Below are positions 11,232 to 21,546 of a DNA stretch of 64,000 bases, one piece after another. The position numbers and the translations under genes were made by a program. The stretch lies in assembly GCA_010093485.1 (NCBI GenBank), contig MU001502.1:1570057-1634056 (forward strand), read 5' to 3'. This stretch comes from Karstenula rhodostoma CBS 690.94 (taxonomy: Eukaryota; Ascomycota; Dothideomycetes; Pleosporales; Didymosphaeriaceae). The notes under the pieces were generated by a model. It saw only the letters and a list, made by a program, of their open reading frames with translations. It did not search any database and was not told where the DNA came from. Numbering within the stretch: position 1 is the stretch's first letter; every line of letters starts with the position of its first letter.

Positions 11232-12532
11232 ATGCCGCCGCCGCCCAAGTCCTGGAGAGACGGTTTCATCGCGCTGGAGGCCATGTACGAGAAACACTTC
11301 AAAGGCGGTGAGTCGCCATCCATTGGCCGGCGCGCGCCCATCCCGTCTCCACCAGCCGGATTAGACGCCCGCGCCATGCACACCCGCTCCACCACCTCCG
11401 CTAGAACCTCAGATTTTGTTTGAACTGCTCGAGCATGTCTGACGTGTGGCCAGCTCCCAACCCTCCCGCCGTTTCTCCCACCGCTGCGGCTCTCTTGTCT
11501 GTGCGTCCCGCCCACCATGTCTATACTCGGCCGCCCGTCGTGCCGCCCGCACCCCCCAACGTGCACTCGACTGACGACTAGTTGCAGCTCTTCTTCACCG
11601 TCGTCTACGTGTTGCCCTTCTACCTGTCCTCTGCTACGCGCCCGTCCCCGCACCTGACGCGCGATGCGCCGTCTTCGATACGCGCGAGGGTACGAGCCGT
11701 CACCTCCTCGAGTATTCTTAGTATAGGCTTGACCGTCTTCGTCCTGCACCGATCCGCCCATCTCTCTGCCGCAGATATTCTCCGCCTTCTCGGCGTGTGG
11801 CCTGTTTCACCAGTCGACTCCGCAAAAACCATACTGCTCGTAGCCATCTTGTTCGCTGGCCCTTTGTTCGAGAACGGCATCGTAGACGGCGAGCTAAAGG
11901 ACTGGGTGACGGGCAGAGACGTGATTCAAACCTTCCGCAGCTGGATTGGGTACAGAAACTATGTCGTGGTGCGTCAATGGCTCCCTCAACACCAAAGAGA
12001 CCCATACTGATCAGCGCAGGGTCCCGTCAGCGAAGAGCTCATCTGGCGCGCCTTGATCATTCCGCTTCACGTTTTGGCAGGCTTCTCTGCAAAGCAGATT
12101 ATCTTCCTTACCCCACTCTACTTCGGCATTGCCCACGTCCACCATCTCTACGAGTTCCGCCTGACCCACCCGCGAACCCCGCTGTTCCTCGCCTTGCTCC
12201 GCTCGCTCTTCCAGTTCACCTACACATCGCTGTTTGGCTTCTTTGCCGCCTTCGTCTTCATACGCACGGGCAATGTATACTCTGTCATTCTCGCCCACAG
12301 CTTCTGCAACTGGATGGGTCTGCCGCGGTTCTACGGCAGGGTGGGCGTGCAGCCTGGTGAGCCGATCGGACCGCCGGGAAAAAGCGACGAACAACCTGGC
12401 GGCGAACAGATACATGGGCCCGTGTGGACTCTGGGTTACTATGTACTCCTAGTTGCGGGTGCTGTGGGATTCTACTGGCAGCTGTTTCCGCTGACGGATA
12501 GCTCGCACGCCTTACCCGGTGCGCCGAAGTAG
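11232..12532 (+). CDS. RCE1: CAAX prenyl protease 2 (type II CAAX endopeptidase)
   Basis: Rce1 is the ER-membrane endoprotease that removes the last three residues of farnesylated or geranylgeranylated CAAX proteins such as Ras and Rho. Four exons (11232-11307, 11454-11500, 11588-11968, 12020-12532) give 338 residues; the 47-nt second exon restores the phase between the first and third. The family N-terminal hallmark LFFTVVYVLPFYLSS follows directly. The ABI/Rce1 catalytic set is complete: Glu173-Glu174 in GPVSEELIWR, His207 in FGIAHVHHLYEF, and His261/Asn265 in LAHSFCNWMG. Several hydrophobic segments fit a multi-pass membrane protein. The family usually has Val-Phe where this protein has Ile-Trp before the conserved Arg. 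Confidence 0.95.
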
Positions 12533-13161
12533 GGATAGACGTACAGTAGTCAGTTACAACAGTGATCCTCTATCAAACAGGAGGTTAAGTGAGTCGCTGT
12601 AGCGGCTTCCACCTTCCTGCATTTCCATGTATATCATGTCATGATAGACGCCGTCGTGGGAGCCTGAATCGATCCGATATGGTAAGATATTCTTTACCGA
12701 ACATTCGAATTGTATGCTGGACCATACTTTATCATTGCAGCAAGATAGAAACATTGAATATGCACGAAAGAGTCGGAAAGTGGCTACACTGTTTCCCGTG
12801 AACACCTCTCAACAATATACTATCCTCAACAACACGCTCACCATGCATTACCCGTACAACTGCATTGCCCAGTAACATGAGCGACTTCGCTACGAATTCA
12901 CTCTTCAGGCAGACGATAACCGAAGCGGACGATGCCGGTCACGGAGACGCGCTTCCCTGAGGCCCACTCCGGTCCACTTCGATATCAGCTCCACCACTTG
13001 ATCGGGGCATGGTGCCCACCCCAACTGCTACCATGATCGGTCCCTATCAACGGGTTCGTAAGCCGAATGTCGAAGACAAAACCATCCCAAGACGCTCGCC
13101 GATGTTGCTTTCTCCCACAACCTCGTCGGTTGCGTGTGGTCCGGCTGTGTAACGCCTTACT
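12533..13161. other. Intergenic between RCE1 and the MFS gene
   Basis: It contains the 3' UTR of RCE1 and the upstream region of the permease gene. I see no gene or structured element. Confidence 0.5.
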
Positions 13162-14672
13162 ATGGCTATCGTAGACACCATCACCGTAACTACCGCCGCG
13201 CAGCAACTCCAAGAAAACGCTGCTCGCTCACCAGAAAAGAAACCCTCGCAGCCATGCGTAGGTGTCCACCCCACTGACGCAGAATCCCCACACGCCCGCA
13301 AATCTGGCACCCTCATCACCATCCTCGGATCCGCCCTCGCCAACCTCTCCGACGGCTTCCAGCAGAACCTAGCCTCCCCGACCAACATCGTCTTCAAACA
13401 CCTCCTCGGCAGCGCGTACACGGCCTCAGCCCAGACCCGCATCTCCAACGCGCTGCTCGTCGGGTCCGTCATCGGCATCCTGGGCTTTGGCTACGCGGCA
13501 GACCGCTTCGACAGGAAGAGCAGCATGCTGGTGACCAGCGGGCTCGTGGTGGCGGGCTCGCTGCTGTCGACGGTGGCGCTCGCGGTGCGCGGGTCCGACC
13601 GCATGCTGTGGTACGTGACGGTCGCGCGGGGTGCTGCGGGCGTGGGCGTGGGAGGCGAGTACCCGACGTCTGCGGCCGCGGCGCTGGAGGGCTCCAACGA
13701 GCTTTTCGATGCGCACCGCGGGCCGGTTCAGGTGCTGGTGTCGACGCTGATGGCGACGGGTGGGAGCGCGCTGTGCACGTTTGTGTACGCCATGGCGCTC
13801 GTGGGGAGCAGCGCGAACGTGAGAGTCGCGTATTGGGCTATCCATGGCATGTCGGCGGTGCTGCCGGTGCTGGTTGTGCTCGCGAGGTGGAAGATGCAAG
13901 ATGGGAGGTTGTTTGAGGAGAGCAATTTCCGCAAGAGGAAGATTCCATGGGTGCTGCTGGGGAGGACGTACTGGCGGAGGATGCTGGGCACGTCGAGCGC
14001 GTTCTTCCTGTACGACTTTGTGAACTTGTGAGTCGGGCTTTGCCTTTGAGGACGCACTGCCTATGGCCGGGCCATCGCTGACGCGTGCCCAGCCCAAACT
14101 CCATCATGTCCTCCGTCATCATTAACGGCCTCGTCCCGGGCAACAACATCCGCCACGTCGCCCTCTGGCAACTCTACCTCGCGCTGATGCCCATCCCCGG
14201 CGTCCTCCTCGGAGCCTGGCTCGTCAACAAGCTCGGGCGCCGGTGGACAGGCATCCTAGGCCTGCTCTGCGGCTACGTGGTCTGCGGCTTCGTCATCGGC
14301 GGTTTGTACGACAAACTCACCACGCACTCTCTACCCGCGTTCGTCGTGCTCTACGGGCTGCTACAGGCGTTCGGGCACATGGGCCCCGGGGCGACCATCG
14401 GACTCATTTCGTGCGAGGCATTTCCGACTGCGGCACGGGGCATGGGGTATGGGGTCGCGGCGGGGTTTGGGAAGGCGGGGGCGGCGGTGGGGACGCAGGT
14501 GTTTACGCCCATCAGGGCGGCGGCGGGGCCAGCGAGCACGTTTTGGGTTGCGGGTGCGGTGGGCATTGTGACGAGTGGGATTTATTACTTTTTGCCTGAG
14601 GGGAACAAGATAGAGCTGGAGAAGGCGGATGAGGAGTTTGAGAGGCTTTTGCGTGGTGAGAAGGTGGGATAG
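13162..14672 (+). CDS. GIT1-like major facilitator (glycerophosphodiester/phosphate permease)
   Basis: Two exons (13162-14027, 14093-14672) join in phase at the codon for Phe in DFVNF-PNSIM to give 481 residues. The N-terminal helix carries ANLSDGFQQNL, and the loop to helix 2 has NIVFKHLL and SNALLVGSVIG, the pattern of the yeast glycerophosphoinositol permease Git1. MFS signatures are present: GYAADRFDRKSSM between helices 2 and 3, GVGVGGEYPTSAAAA in helix 4/5 and NKLGRRWTG between helices 8 and 9. About 12 membrane segments are expected, in the plasma membrane. Substrate cannot be fixed from sequence: Git1 relatives import glycerophosphodiesters, while more distant relatives of the PHO84 branch import phosphate. 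Confidence 0.88.
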
Positions 14673-15545
14673 AGAGCATGTAGGTAGAAAGCAATGTCGA
14701 AGCAGGTGTCTAGACTGAAAGGGTAGTTATCTTCGTTCGACCGGTCTGGGTGATGGTGGTGTGTGCGTGGACGAAGAGGTGTTGGAGAATGAGGCGCACA
14801 TGTGGTATAGTACCGATCTTGTTGGATCACGTCCTAGATCGTCTTTAAATGACCCCCTGAGCCTGGGACACGGTTGCTTTCGTCGATGAACTTACAAATA
14901 ACCGACATGGTGAGCAAATACAAACATGAATCAATTTGTCCGCAGATGCTCGCTTGTAGCTGACAGGTTTCGCGGTTATATAGTCGTTTATAACGCCTAA
15001 AAAGTCCTAGACGACGAAGGGTTTTGGTTTTTGATCCAATTCCAGCTTCAAAGTACACGAAAGTTCTCTCGAAAGTTTATCGTGGTCGACTGGTTTTACG
15101 CCACACTGATTGTCTGTCTCCGATACAAATGTGATCGGAATATCTTCAAGATTGCCCGTGTAAGCAAACGGGCCCCTTTCCTAGCTCAGAACAAAGTCAA
15201 TGTTCAGCAATGGCTTGATACAAGGCGATAAAGAATACCACAACAAAATGACATAGAAAAGTTGTTGTGACGGTTCCCTTTGTTGCATTCTAAAGATAGA
15301 AGCCAATGTGATATTTAACAGTTTGAACAATGCATTCTTTGCTATGCTTTATTCTTTGTTCACTTGGTTCCGTTCATTGCCGACTTTGAAGTGCGCTGTG
15401 TGCATATAGAGCTATGAGAGGACGGATGGATGTATATCCAAAGGTACTGTTATACATCCATACTTCCACACGCAGCATTGGATATTCGTTTTCTAAAGAC
15501 TTATTAAGAATCGTCATACCAATTTCTGATCCAAGTCTCATTACA
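14673..15545. other. Intergenic, AT-rich on its right side
   Basis: Composition shifts from GC-rich to AT-rich around 14.85 kb, which marks the left edge of the accessory island. No gene is supported. The frame of the USP gene extends upstream to 15414, but the natural start is at 15546. Confidence 0.5.
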
Positions 15546-16991
15546 ATGGCACGATACCGGGGCGGAAAGAGCAATGGGACATCTCGAAATGGAGCCAGAC
15601 GAAGAAGGGTTGCTGATACCTCGACCAGCACAATTCAGTCGAGAGTCGACCGTGCCACCAGGACTGGAGGCCGATCTACACGCAGTACAGGGAATCGTTT
15701 CTTGTTCCCGATAGATGGCACGGGGCGCTCTGCTATGCAAACCGAACGCGATGATATTTCCAGAGACATGAGAAAGGACTGGCTACCAGCAGATCTGAAC
15801 CTCGGAGCCAACAACCAGCCCGCACCTCGCCCCAACCTCAGACCTCGCGGAATCGAAAACCCTGACAATCATTGTTATTGGAACTCAATACTCCAAACTT
15901 TCATGCAGATGCCTCAGTTCCTTCACTGGATTCGCGGACATGTCCCGACAATCAGCTGCGCGCCGATATGGAACCCTGGTGCCAAAGACCATGATCGGAG
16001 ATACCTCCAAGGGCCATGCGTATGTTGCAACATGAAAGCCTTCGCAGAGGAATATTGGGGCCCTATAAATCCCCAAATCCCCATCCCGCACACCTCTCCC
16101 TCCCTGGAAGACATCAAGACAGCCTCATTTCAGAACATCACCATGACTGGTGGAGGAGTCCCAAAATTCCATCGCTCCCGACAAGAAGATGCGCAAGAAG
16201 CCTTAGTCTTCCTTCTCAATGTGCTCAACGACTACGATCTTCGAACAGAACAATTCGATGCTATGTTTAGGCTTTTTCTTGTGCCATTTCACACCTGTCC
16301 CGTATGTGGTGAAGAAAAAGAAAAGGAGCCAAACACCGATACGGGTCTGATAGTCACTATTGACGCGGTCAATAACATTACTGTTGAAGATGCCATCCAC
16401 GACAAGTTTGAGAAAGATCCAGGACCACCATCCCAGTGCAACTCTGAGACCTGCAACGGTGCCAATACCGACAAGATACAAGTCTGGGTGATAAGAGCTG
16501 CACCAAGGATACTCAGCATAACGTTAAATGTTTTCGGTTGGGACCCCGCGACTGGGCATGCAACAAAAACGGTACATCCGCTTAGGATCGGAGAAGAACT
16601 CGACCTCACACGATACCAGGAGGTCAAGGGCGTCCCTCTTACATACAGGCTGTCAGCCGTCGTCTCGCACAGGGGACGGACCGCGAACTCCGGACATTAC
16701 GTTGCCAGTGTGCGCAGTCAGGGCGTTAATCCACTGTACAATATTAACGACAGTTCAGTTCGTCGTATCAACCGCGCGCGGTTCAGCGCAAATCCACAGG
16801 CTCCTCCAAATACGAAATCTAGATTTCAAGCCTATATCTTGACCTACATCCGGGATGAAGGTCCACTTGAGCGCTTCCTCGAATCAAAGAAGAGAGCAGT
16901 TGACATCCTGAAGATTGATCGTGGCCCGCTATTAGAGCAAGGCGATGAAGATGGCAATCAAGAAGGTAATGTAGGAGTTCATGTGGCGTAG
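15546..16991 (+). CDS. Divergent USP-type ubiquitin carboxyl-terminal hydrolase (paralog 1, intact)
   Basis: Single exon, 481 residues from ATG 15546 (MARYRGGKSNGTSRNG). The N-terminus is basic. The Cys box reads GIENPDNHCYWNSILQTF, with Cys110 as nucleophile and the oxyanion Asn five residues earlier; the usual Gly-Asn-Thr is replaced by Asp-Asn-His. The His box is NSGHYVASVRS with His384, and Asp402 sits in YNINDSS, so the triad is complete. A zinc ribbon is formed by Cys251/Cys254 and Cys298/Cys303. A feature I do not know from standard USPs is an extra cysteine cluster, CVCCNMKAFAEEYWG (158-172), shared with the paralogs at 18.3 and 26.3 kb. It should remove ubiquitin, or possibly a ubiquitin-like protein, from targets; that is inferred from the motifs. 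Confidence 0.85.
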   Translation: MARYRGGKSNGTSRNGARRRRVADTSTSTIQSRVDRATRTGGRSTRSTGNRFLFPIDGTGRSAMQTERDDISRDMRKDWLPADLNLGANNQPAPRPNLRPRGIENPDNHCYWNSILQTFMQMPQFLHWIRGHVPTISCAPIWNPGAKDHDRRYLQGPCVCCNMKAFAEEYWGPINPQIPIPHTSPSLEDIKTASFQNITMTGGGVPKFHRSRQEDAQEALVFLLNVLNDYDLRTEQFDAMFRLFLVPFHTCPVCGEEKEKEPNTDTGLIVTIDAVNNITVEDAIHDKFEKDPGPPSQCNSETCNGANTDKIQVWVIRAAPRILSITLNVFGWDPATGHATKTVHPLRIGEELDLTRYQEVKGVPLTYRLSAVVSHRGRTANSGHYVASVRSQGVNPLYNINDSSVRRINRARFSANPQAPPNTKSRFQAYILTYIRDEGPLERFLESKKRAVDILKIDRGPLLEQGDEDGNQEGNVGVHVA

Positions 16992-17094
16992 TGGAGCTTT
17001 TTCGTTATTAATAGTTTAATCCTGTCTTGATAAATAGAGAGGTGCAACACATGTTCATAGAATCACTTATATAATCCAAAAACGTCACACGGTG

Positions 17095-17211
17095 GTATAT
17101 ATTGTAGAGATTCACTATGAGGTAGGGTGACTCAATGAAGTAGGGGGGACAAAAAGGCGCGTTGTGCTTTGCCAATGCACGAACAAAGGGGGACCAAAAA
17201 AGCGGATAAGG
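17095..17211. repeat. Direct repeat copy A, probable mobile-element debris
   Basis: It matches copy B at 17465-17572 across its full length, with shared blocks GTATATATTGTA, CACTATGAGG, TCAATGAAG, CTTTGCCAATGCACGAA, GGGACCAA and AAAGCGG. The copies differ by substitutions and short indels. No terminal inverted repeats or coding frame are visible. Confidence 0.75.
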
Positions 17212-17464
17212 ACTCTAGTGTATAAACTTACTATAGTACGCCAGACATAGGCCAAGTATACTCAGATATCCGTTTTAGTACTGTACCGACCGTGACGATT
17301 GCCTCAGATGTAGTCGTTAATGGCTCCTGGAGCAATTTGATACGTCATCCACCTCCTAAACTTAGTGATAATTACCTATTATAGTACTGTTTAGTATCCT
17401 GTATGTATCCTGATTTCCGGAATAAAATATTATTCTGGGATTACTGGGTCTTCATTTGCTGAAT

Positions 17465-17572
17465 GTATATATTGTATACGATCACTATGAGGGCGGGTAA
17501 ATCAATGAAGGATGGATAACATAAGGCGTCGCGCTTTGCCAATGCACGAAGGGACCAAGAAAGCGGCTAAGG
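17465..17572. repeat. Direct repeat copy B
   Basis: Partner of the repeat at 17095-17211 in the same orientation, 370 bp further on, and slightly shorter. Confidence 0.75.
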
Positions 17573-18312
17573 CTGCTAAATGTGTCTACTGCGGTATTAC
17601 AGGAGCGACTGGCATAATAGGTGTGATCATAAGAACCTCTTAAACCATACATACTAAGACTATATAGCGCTTTGTCCCCATAGAGTTCCTGTATTGAGTT
17701 TTACTGCGGCTTGCAAAAGTGCGCGAAGAGCCAACAATCGATATAGCGCTTTGTTTAAAGTTTGATCAGCTACAGAGTTGCCAGAGGTCTAAGTGTACAT
17801 GGCCTGTGTGTTGCCTACCCTGAGTAACACGTGAGTACGCGACGACAAGATAATCGCGCACCCACCATCCCTTACGCCAGTAGGACTACTTGCGAAGAGG
17901 TCGCTTGAAGAAGCCTTGCCAATGGTTCGAAACAAAGCAACAAAGGGAATCTATAACAAAGGAGGCCGACATGACTTGATTGTTCTCTCAGGTTTCTTTC
18001 ATATAATCCAAATATATCCGACAAGTCATTTGACGATTCAAACGATTTGTTTGCCAGAGAACCTTTGTGCTGCTGTAAGTTCAGAACAACGAGTTGTTCG
18101 CAGGAAGACTGTCCTTTGACCACGGGATGCCGTCTCCTCTTCAGCGAGCCAAACGGTGATGATAAGTCCACCTGTCGCATCTTTTAGACCCGTCCACAGC
18201 TAATCGTACCCTGATCCAAAACGTGCTCCTTTTCCTACTTTGACCTCATTCTCAGTACCCCCGTCTTTGAATCTATTTAGTAAAATCCATTTATCTACAT
18301 ACATCCCCGACA

Positions 18313-19704
18313 ATGGTCCCAGGAAGGAGACAGCAGAGAGCTACACATCGATCTCTACGCTGCACAGGCTTTTTATACGCTCTCGATGGCTCTGGACGTA
18401 TGGTTGCCCAAGCTGGGCGCGATGCAATCGCCAACGGTATGTCTAAAGACTGGCTGGTTGAGGCGACGATAATCCCAGAGCTACGGTCACACGTGACTCA
18501 CCCCACCGATCACCCCAACACTCCCTCCTCCTCGCGGGCGCCTCCCTATTGTCTTCCACGACTCCGGGATCTCCACATGCCAAAGACTGGCTACCCTTGA
18601 GTCTCAACGGAAATCCTCCACGACCAAACCAAAATCCTCGCGGCATTGAGAATCATGGCGCAGCCTGCTATATGAACTCAGTGCTGCAGTCTTTGATGCA
18701 TACGCCCATCTTCCTGAACTGGATTCGTACGCACGCTGCAGGTGCGAGGTGCAGAAGAAACTGCTTGAAGTGCAACATGAGAGGCTTCATCCAAGATTAT
18801 TGGGGGCACGCCCCTCCGGAACAACCAATTGATAAGGATAATCGATATCTCCTTTGTATAAAGGCTAAGGCGTGGGCTAACACAGATATGGAAGACTGTC
18901 ATGGACGATGCGAACACGGTCTACAATGAATTCTTGTTCGATAGCACGCATGGCCTTGCTGCAGGGGCTGGTGCTTGGAAGAAGCAATTCGATACTATCT
19001 TCAATTTGGAGCGTGTTCCGTTTGACGCTTGCTACGAATGCGGCATCGAGCGGAAGAGAAACGAACCACCCACTACAGGCCTCGATGTCCCCACCCGCCC
19101 CCAACGTCGGCCTTCACAGCTGTTCAACAGTGTTTCAGAGGCAATCAATGGGGCATTTGAAATCGAGACTCTGGCAGAAGTTCGTTGTGAAACTCCAAGC
19201 TGCCTAAGGTTGCGGCGTACCAAGTACACAGGTAGACATGGGCCTCCGCAATTCCGCCGATGGGTCTTGACGATTGCGCCATCAGTACTCAAAATCAGAC
19301 TTCTCATCGCCGAGCATACCTTAGTCGCAGAACAGAACGCCAGAAAGATTTTTGAAACACTGGCGATCGACGAGACTTTAGACCTCACGCAACTTCAAGC
19401 AGCCGGAAGTGACTCGGTGCCGTTGACGTATCGATTGTCGACCGTCGTATCGCACTCAGGCGAGTCGCTAGACAACGGACATTACATTGCCAGTGTGCGC
19501 AGCCCGGGAACCAAACCGTTCTACAATATTAGCGACGAGCACTGGGTGCAACCGATAAGTCGACAGCGGTTCACTGCCAACCCCCAACAAAACCGCAAAA
19601 CTGAGGACGAGCAATTCGAAGTGAACATCCTCACGTATATCATGGACGAGCAGCTCCAAGTGATACCGGAGAAGACTAGACGCATGCTGAGAGAACTGGC
19701 TTGA
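18313..19704 (+). pseudogene. USP-type ubiquitin hydrolase paralog 2, frameshifted
   Basis: Homologous to the USP at 15546 in the same order: FLYALDGSGR at the N-terminus, Cys box GIENHGAACYMNSVLQSL, cluster CLKCNMRGFIQDYWG, zinc ribbon CYEC plus CETPSC, His box DNGHYIASVRS and Asp in YNISDEHW. An intron at 18437-18585 (GTATGT donor, AAAG acceptor) joins exon 1 to the Asp-Trp-Leu of the second block, where paralog 1 also has DWL. After about 18860 the frame shifts: the Cys half ends at a stop at 18929, while the His half is open in another frame from 18862 to 19704. Relative to paralog 3, some 20 residues are missing at this point. No normal-sized intron reconciles the frames. It could still be an assembly error. 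Confidence 0.7.
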
Positions 19705-20275
19705 GAAGCTCGAGTCATACCTGGGTAGGGCGTATTGCACACGACTGTCTCTTTTCCCCTTAGTCTTTCATGCGTTATCATGTATCGATCAATGTAGTTT
19801 CTAATGTACAAGCAATTGAAACAAAGTTCTACCCAGAGACAGTAACCAGCAAACTCTTATAGGACCGGCTAGAACGTCCCATGTTGCGGGAACTCTGGGT
19901 GTTGTGATGGATAGTGGAAACAAGATAGAGTTTCAAAAGTTTGAAAGGCTCATACTCATGAAAGTATCTAGACTCAAGTTTGAGTCTTTCACAATAAAGG
20001 ATGTCACGTATTGGGAGAGGGGAAAAAGTAATAGAGTGGGACATATGCATTGGAAAATAATTATATACTACGTTAATCAGGGAGAATTGACAACAATAGG
20101 AGAGAGAAAAGGGATACATTGATCAAACTAGCTAGACTAGTCCGCACCATCCAACCCCCAGTCCATGTCCCCCTCCACATCTGGTGCTCTCAATGATGAA
20201 ATAGCATCAACTTAGCCACTGAACGCAGTGCTTCAATAGCACGAGTTAGAGCAGGAGGCCCTGATGTTCGAGCAA
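19705..20275. other. Intergenic between USP paralog 2 and the zinc-knuckle gene
   Basis: The first 120 bp are the 3' flank of the USP pseudogene and match the 3' flank of the decayed copy at 21.97 kb. The rest is AT-rich, without a supported gene. Confidence 0.5.
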
Positions 20276-20303
20276 CACCGTCCGAACCAAAGTGCTTGAC
20301 TAG

Positions 20304-20580
20304 CACCGTGTGGACCGAGCGCTGTATCAGCACTGGTGGAACCACGCGCAGGATCAGCACGGGTTAGAGCTCAAGGTTTTGGCGTTGAGGCAACACCGTA
20401 TGGACCGAGCGCTGGGTCAGCACCGGTGGAACCACGCGCTGGGTCAGCATGGGTTAGAGCAAGAGGTCCTGGCGTTGAGACAACACCGTATGGACCGAGC
20501 GCTGGGTCAGCACTGGTGAAACCACGCGCTGGGTCAGCATGGGTTAGAGCAGGAGGTCCTGGCGTTCGAGCGACACCGTT
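20304..20580. repeat. 90-bp minisatellite (30-residue coding repeat)
   Basis: The repeat restarts at 20304, 20394, 20484 and 20574, an exact 90-bp period, with a partial copy to the left near 20230-20280. On the minus strand it encodes a 30-residue unit containing ALTHADPARGSTGADPALGP. The period is a multiple of three, so copy-number change would not alter the frame. Confidence 0.9.
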
Positions 20581-20680
20581 TGAACCATCCTGAGAGGCAG
20601 CAAGCATCGTAGCCAACACAGTCAGCTGTTGCTGTTGTCGTTGCTGCTGCAGCTGCAGTTGTTGCTGTTGCAGCTGTAGT

Positions 20681-20712
<32 letters not shown>

Positions 20713-21546
20713 CATGTATCCACCATAGTCAAACCTGGTGGCATATGAGTTCTGTGGGATTCGTGACCGATCCTTGTTGATACGGCCACTCTGAACAGTT
20801 TGTGAATTGCCCATGGTGGAGCCGCGGCCATGACCGCGACTGCGACCAGACGAAGGTGCTGGTTGTGGTAGCGGTGGTGGTGCCATTGAGGTAATGGACT
20901 GCTGGGCGACTTGTTGGGGTGGTTGACGCCCACGTGACTGGCGCACAGTTGACTGGCTGCGGCTCGAGTCTCGCAATGACGCCAAAGATTGCCCTCGGTT
21001 GACTGGCGGTAGGGGAGGCGCAGCAAATTGTATGTTCTGAAGAATACCAGTTTCCTGCCAGGAAAACATCACTCTTCGAGGAACATCCAGCCTCCGTTGC
21101 CTATGCCTTGATTAGCTCAACTATCAGAAGGAACATCTGAATACAACATACCACCAGGATTGGCTTTGCGCACCGTCCCATGTGGGACATACAAGGCCGC
21201 CGTGTGCGGTTCCAGGCCGACCGCATCTCCAGCATGTGCCGGTGCAGTGCGCATGGTTAGCGCGATGTTCGGCATCGGCGTGTTGCCCACAATTCAGGCA
21301 GAACTGTGAGGCCTTGGTGTTCCCCATGGTGACCATATAAGCTTCAACAGCCCGATGGTCGAATGGAGACGGGGGAGCCCGTGAAGCTGCCGGAGCAGGT
21401 TGGAAAAGAGCTACCGGAGCAGCTGGGAAAGGAGCTGCCGGAGCAGCTGGAGTAGCTTGGAAAGGCGTCGGAACACCTTGAGCAGCTGCTGACGCAGCCG
21501 GGTTAGCGAAAGGCGTAGGGGGAGGGGGGTTACCGCGTTGAGCCAT
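20371..21546 (-). CDS. Zinc-knuckle protein with poly-Gln tract and 30-residue repeats
   Basis: Two exons (21152-21546, 20371-21100) join in phase to 374 residues starting MAQRGNPPPPTPF; an upstream in-frame ATG-less extension reaches 21573. Residues 1-65 are Ala/Pro repeats. A Cys/His cluster follows: FCLNCGQHADAEHRANHAHC then CWRCGRPGTAHGGLVC, resembling a pair of atypical zinc knuckles like those of retrotransposon Gag or RNA-binding proteins. The middle is rich in Arg, Ser, Gln and Pro with an RSRGHGRG patch. A long Gln/Leu tract (20629-20712) precedes about two and a half copies of the 90-bp repeat. The stop at 20371 sits inside a repeat unit, and further units follow it. No reverse transcriptase or integrase is nearby, so a Gag origin is only a possibility. 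Confidence 0.65.
20629..20713. repeat. CAG/CTG-type trinucleotide tract (poly-Gln)
   Basis: On the + strand it is a mix of TTG and CTG triplets; on the minus strand it encodes the Gln/Leu tract of the zinc-knuckle protein. It may be length-variable between strains. Confidence 0.85.

Larger units (their letters stand above)
16992..18312. other. AT-rich intergenic region with decayed repeats
   Basis: It holds two diverged direct repeats (listed separately) and a small hairpin at 17417-17438 (CCGGAATAA, loop, TTATTCTGG). No gene is supported. The texture looks like old mobile-element debris. Confidence 0.5.

Noticed and set aside
18862..18901. An intron to reconcile the two frames of USP paralog 2
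   Set aside because: The only donor and acceptor pair near the junction (GTATAA to ACAG) would make an intron of about 31 bp, too short for splicing.
20371..21546. Zinc-knuckle gene as part of an LTR retrotransposon
   Set aside because: No reverse transcriptase, integrase, protease or LTRs are visible nearby, so only a Gag-like resemblance can be stated.
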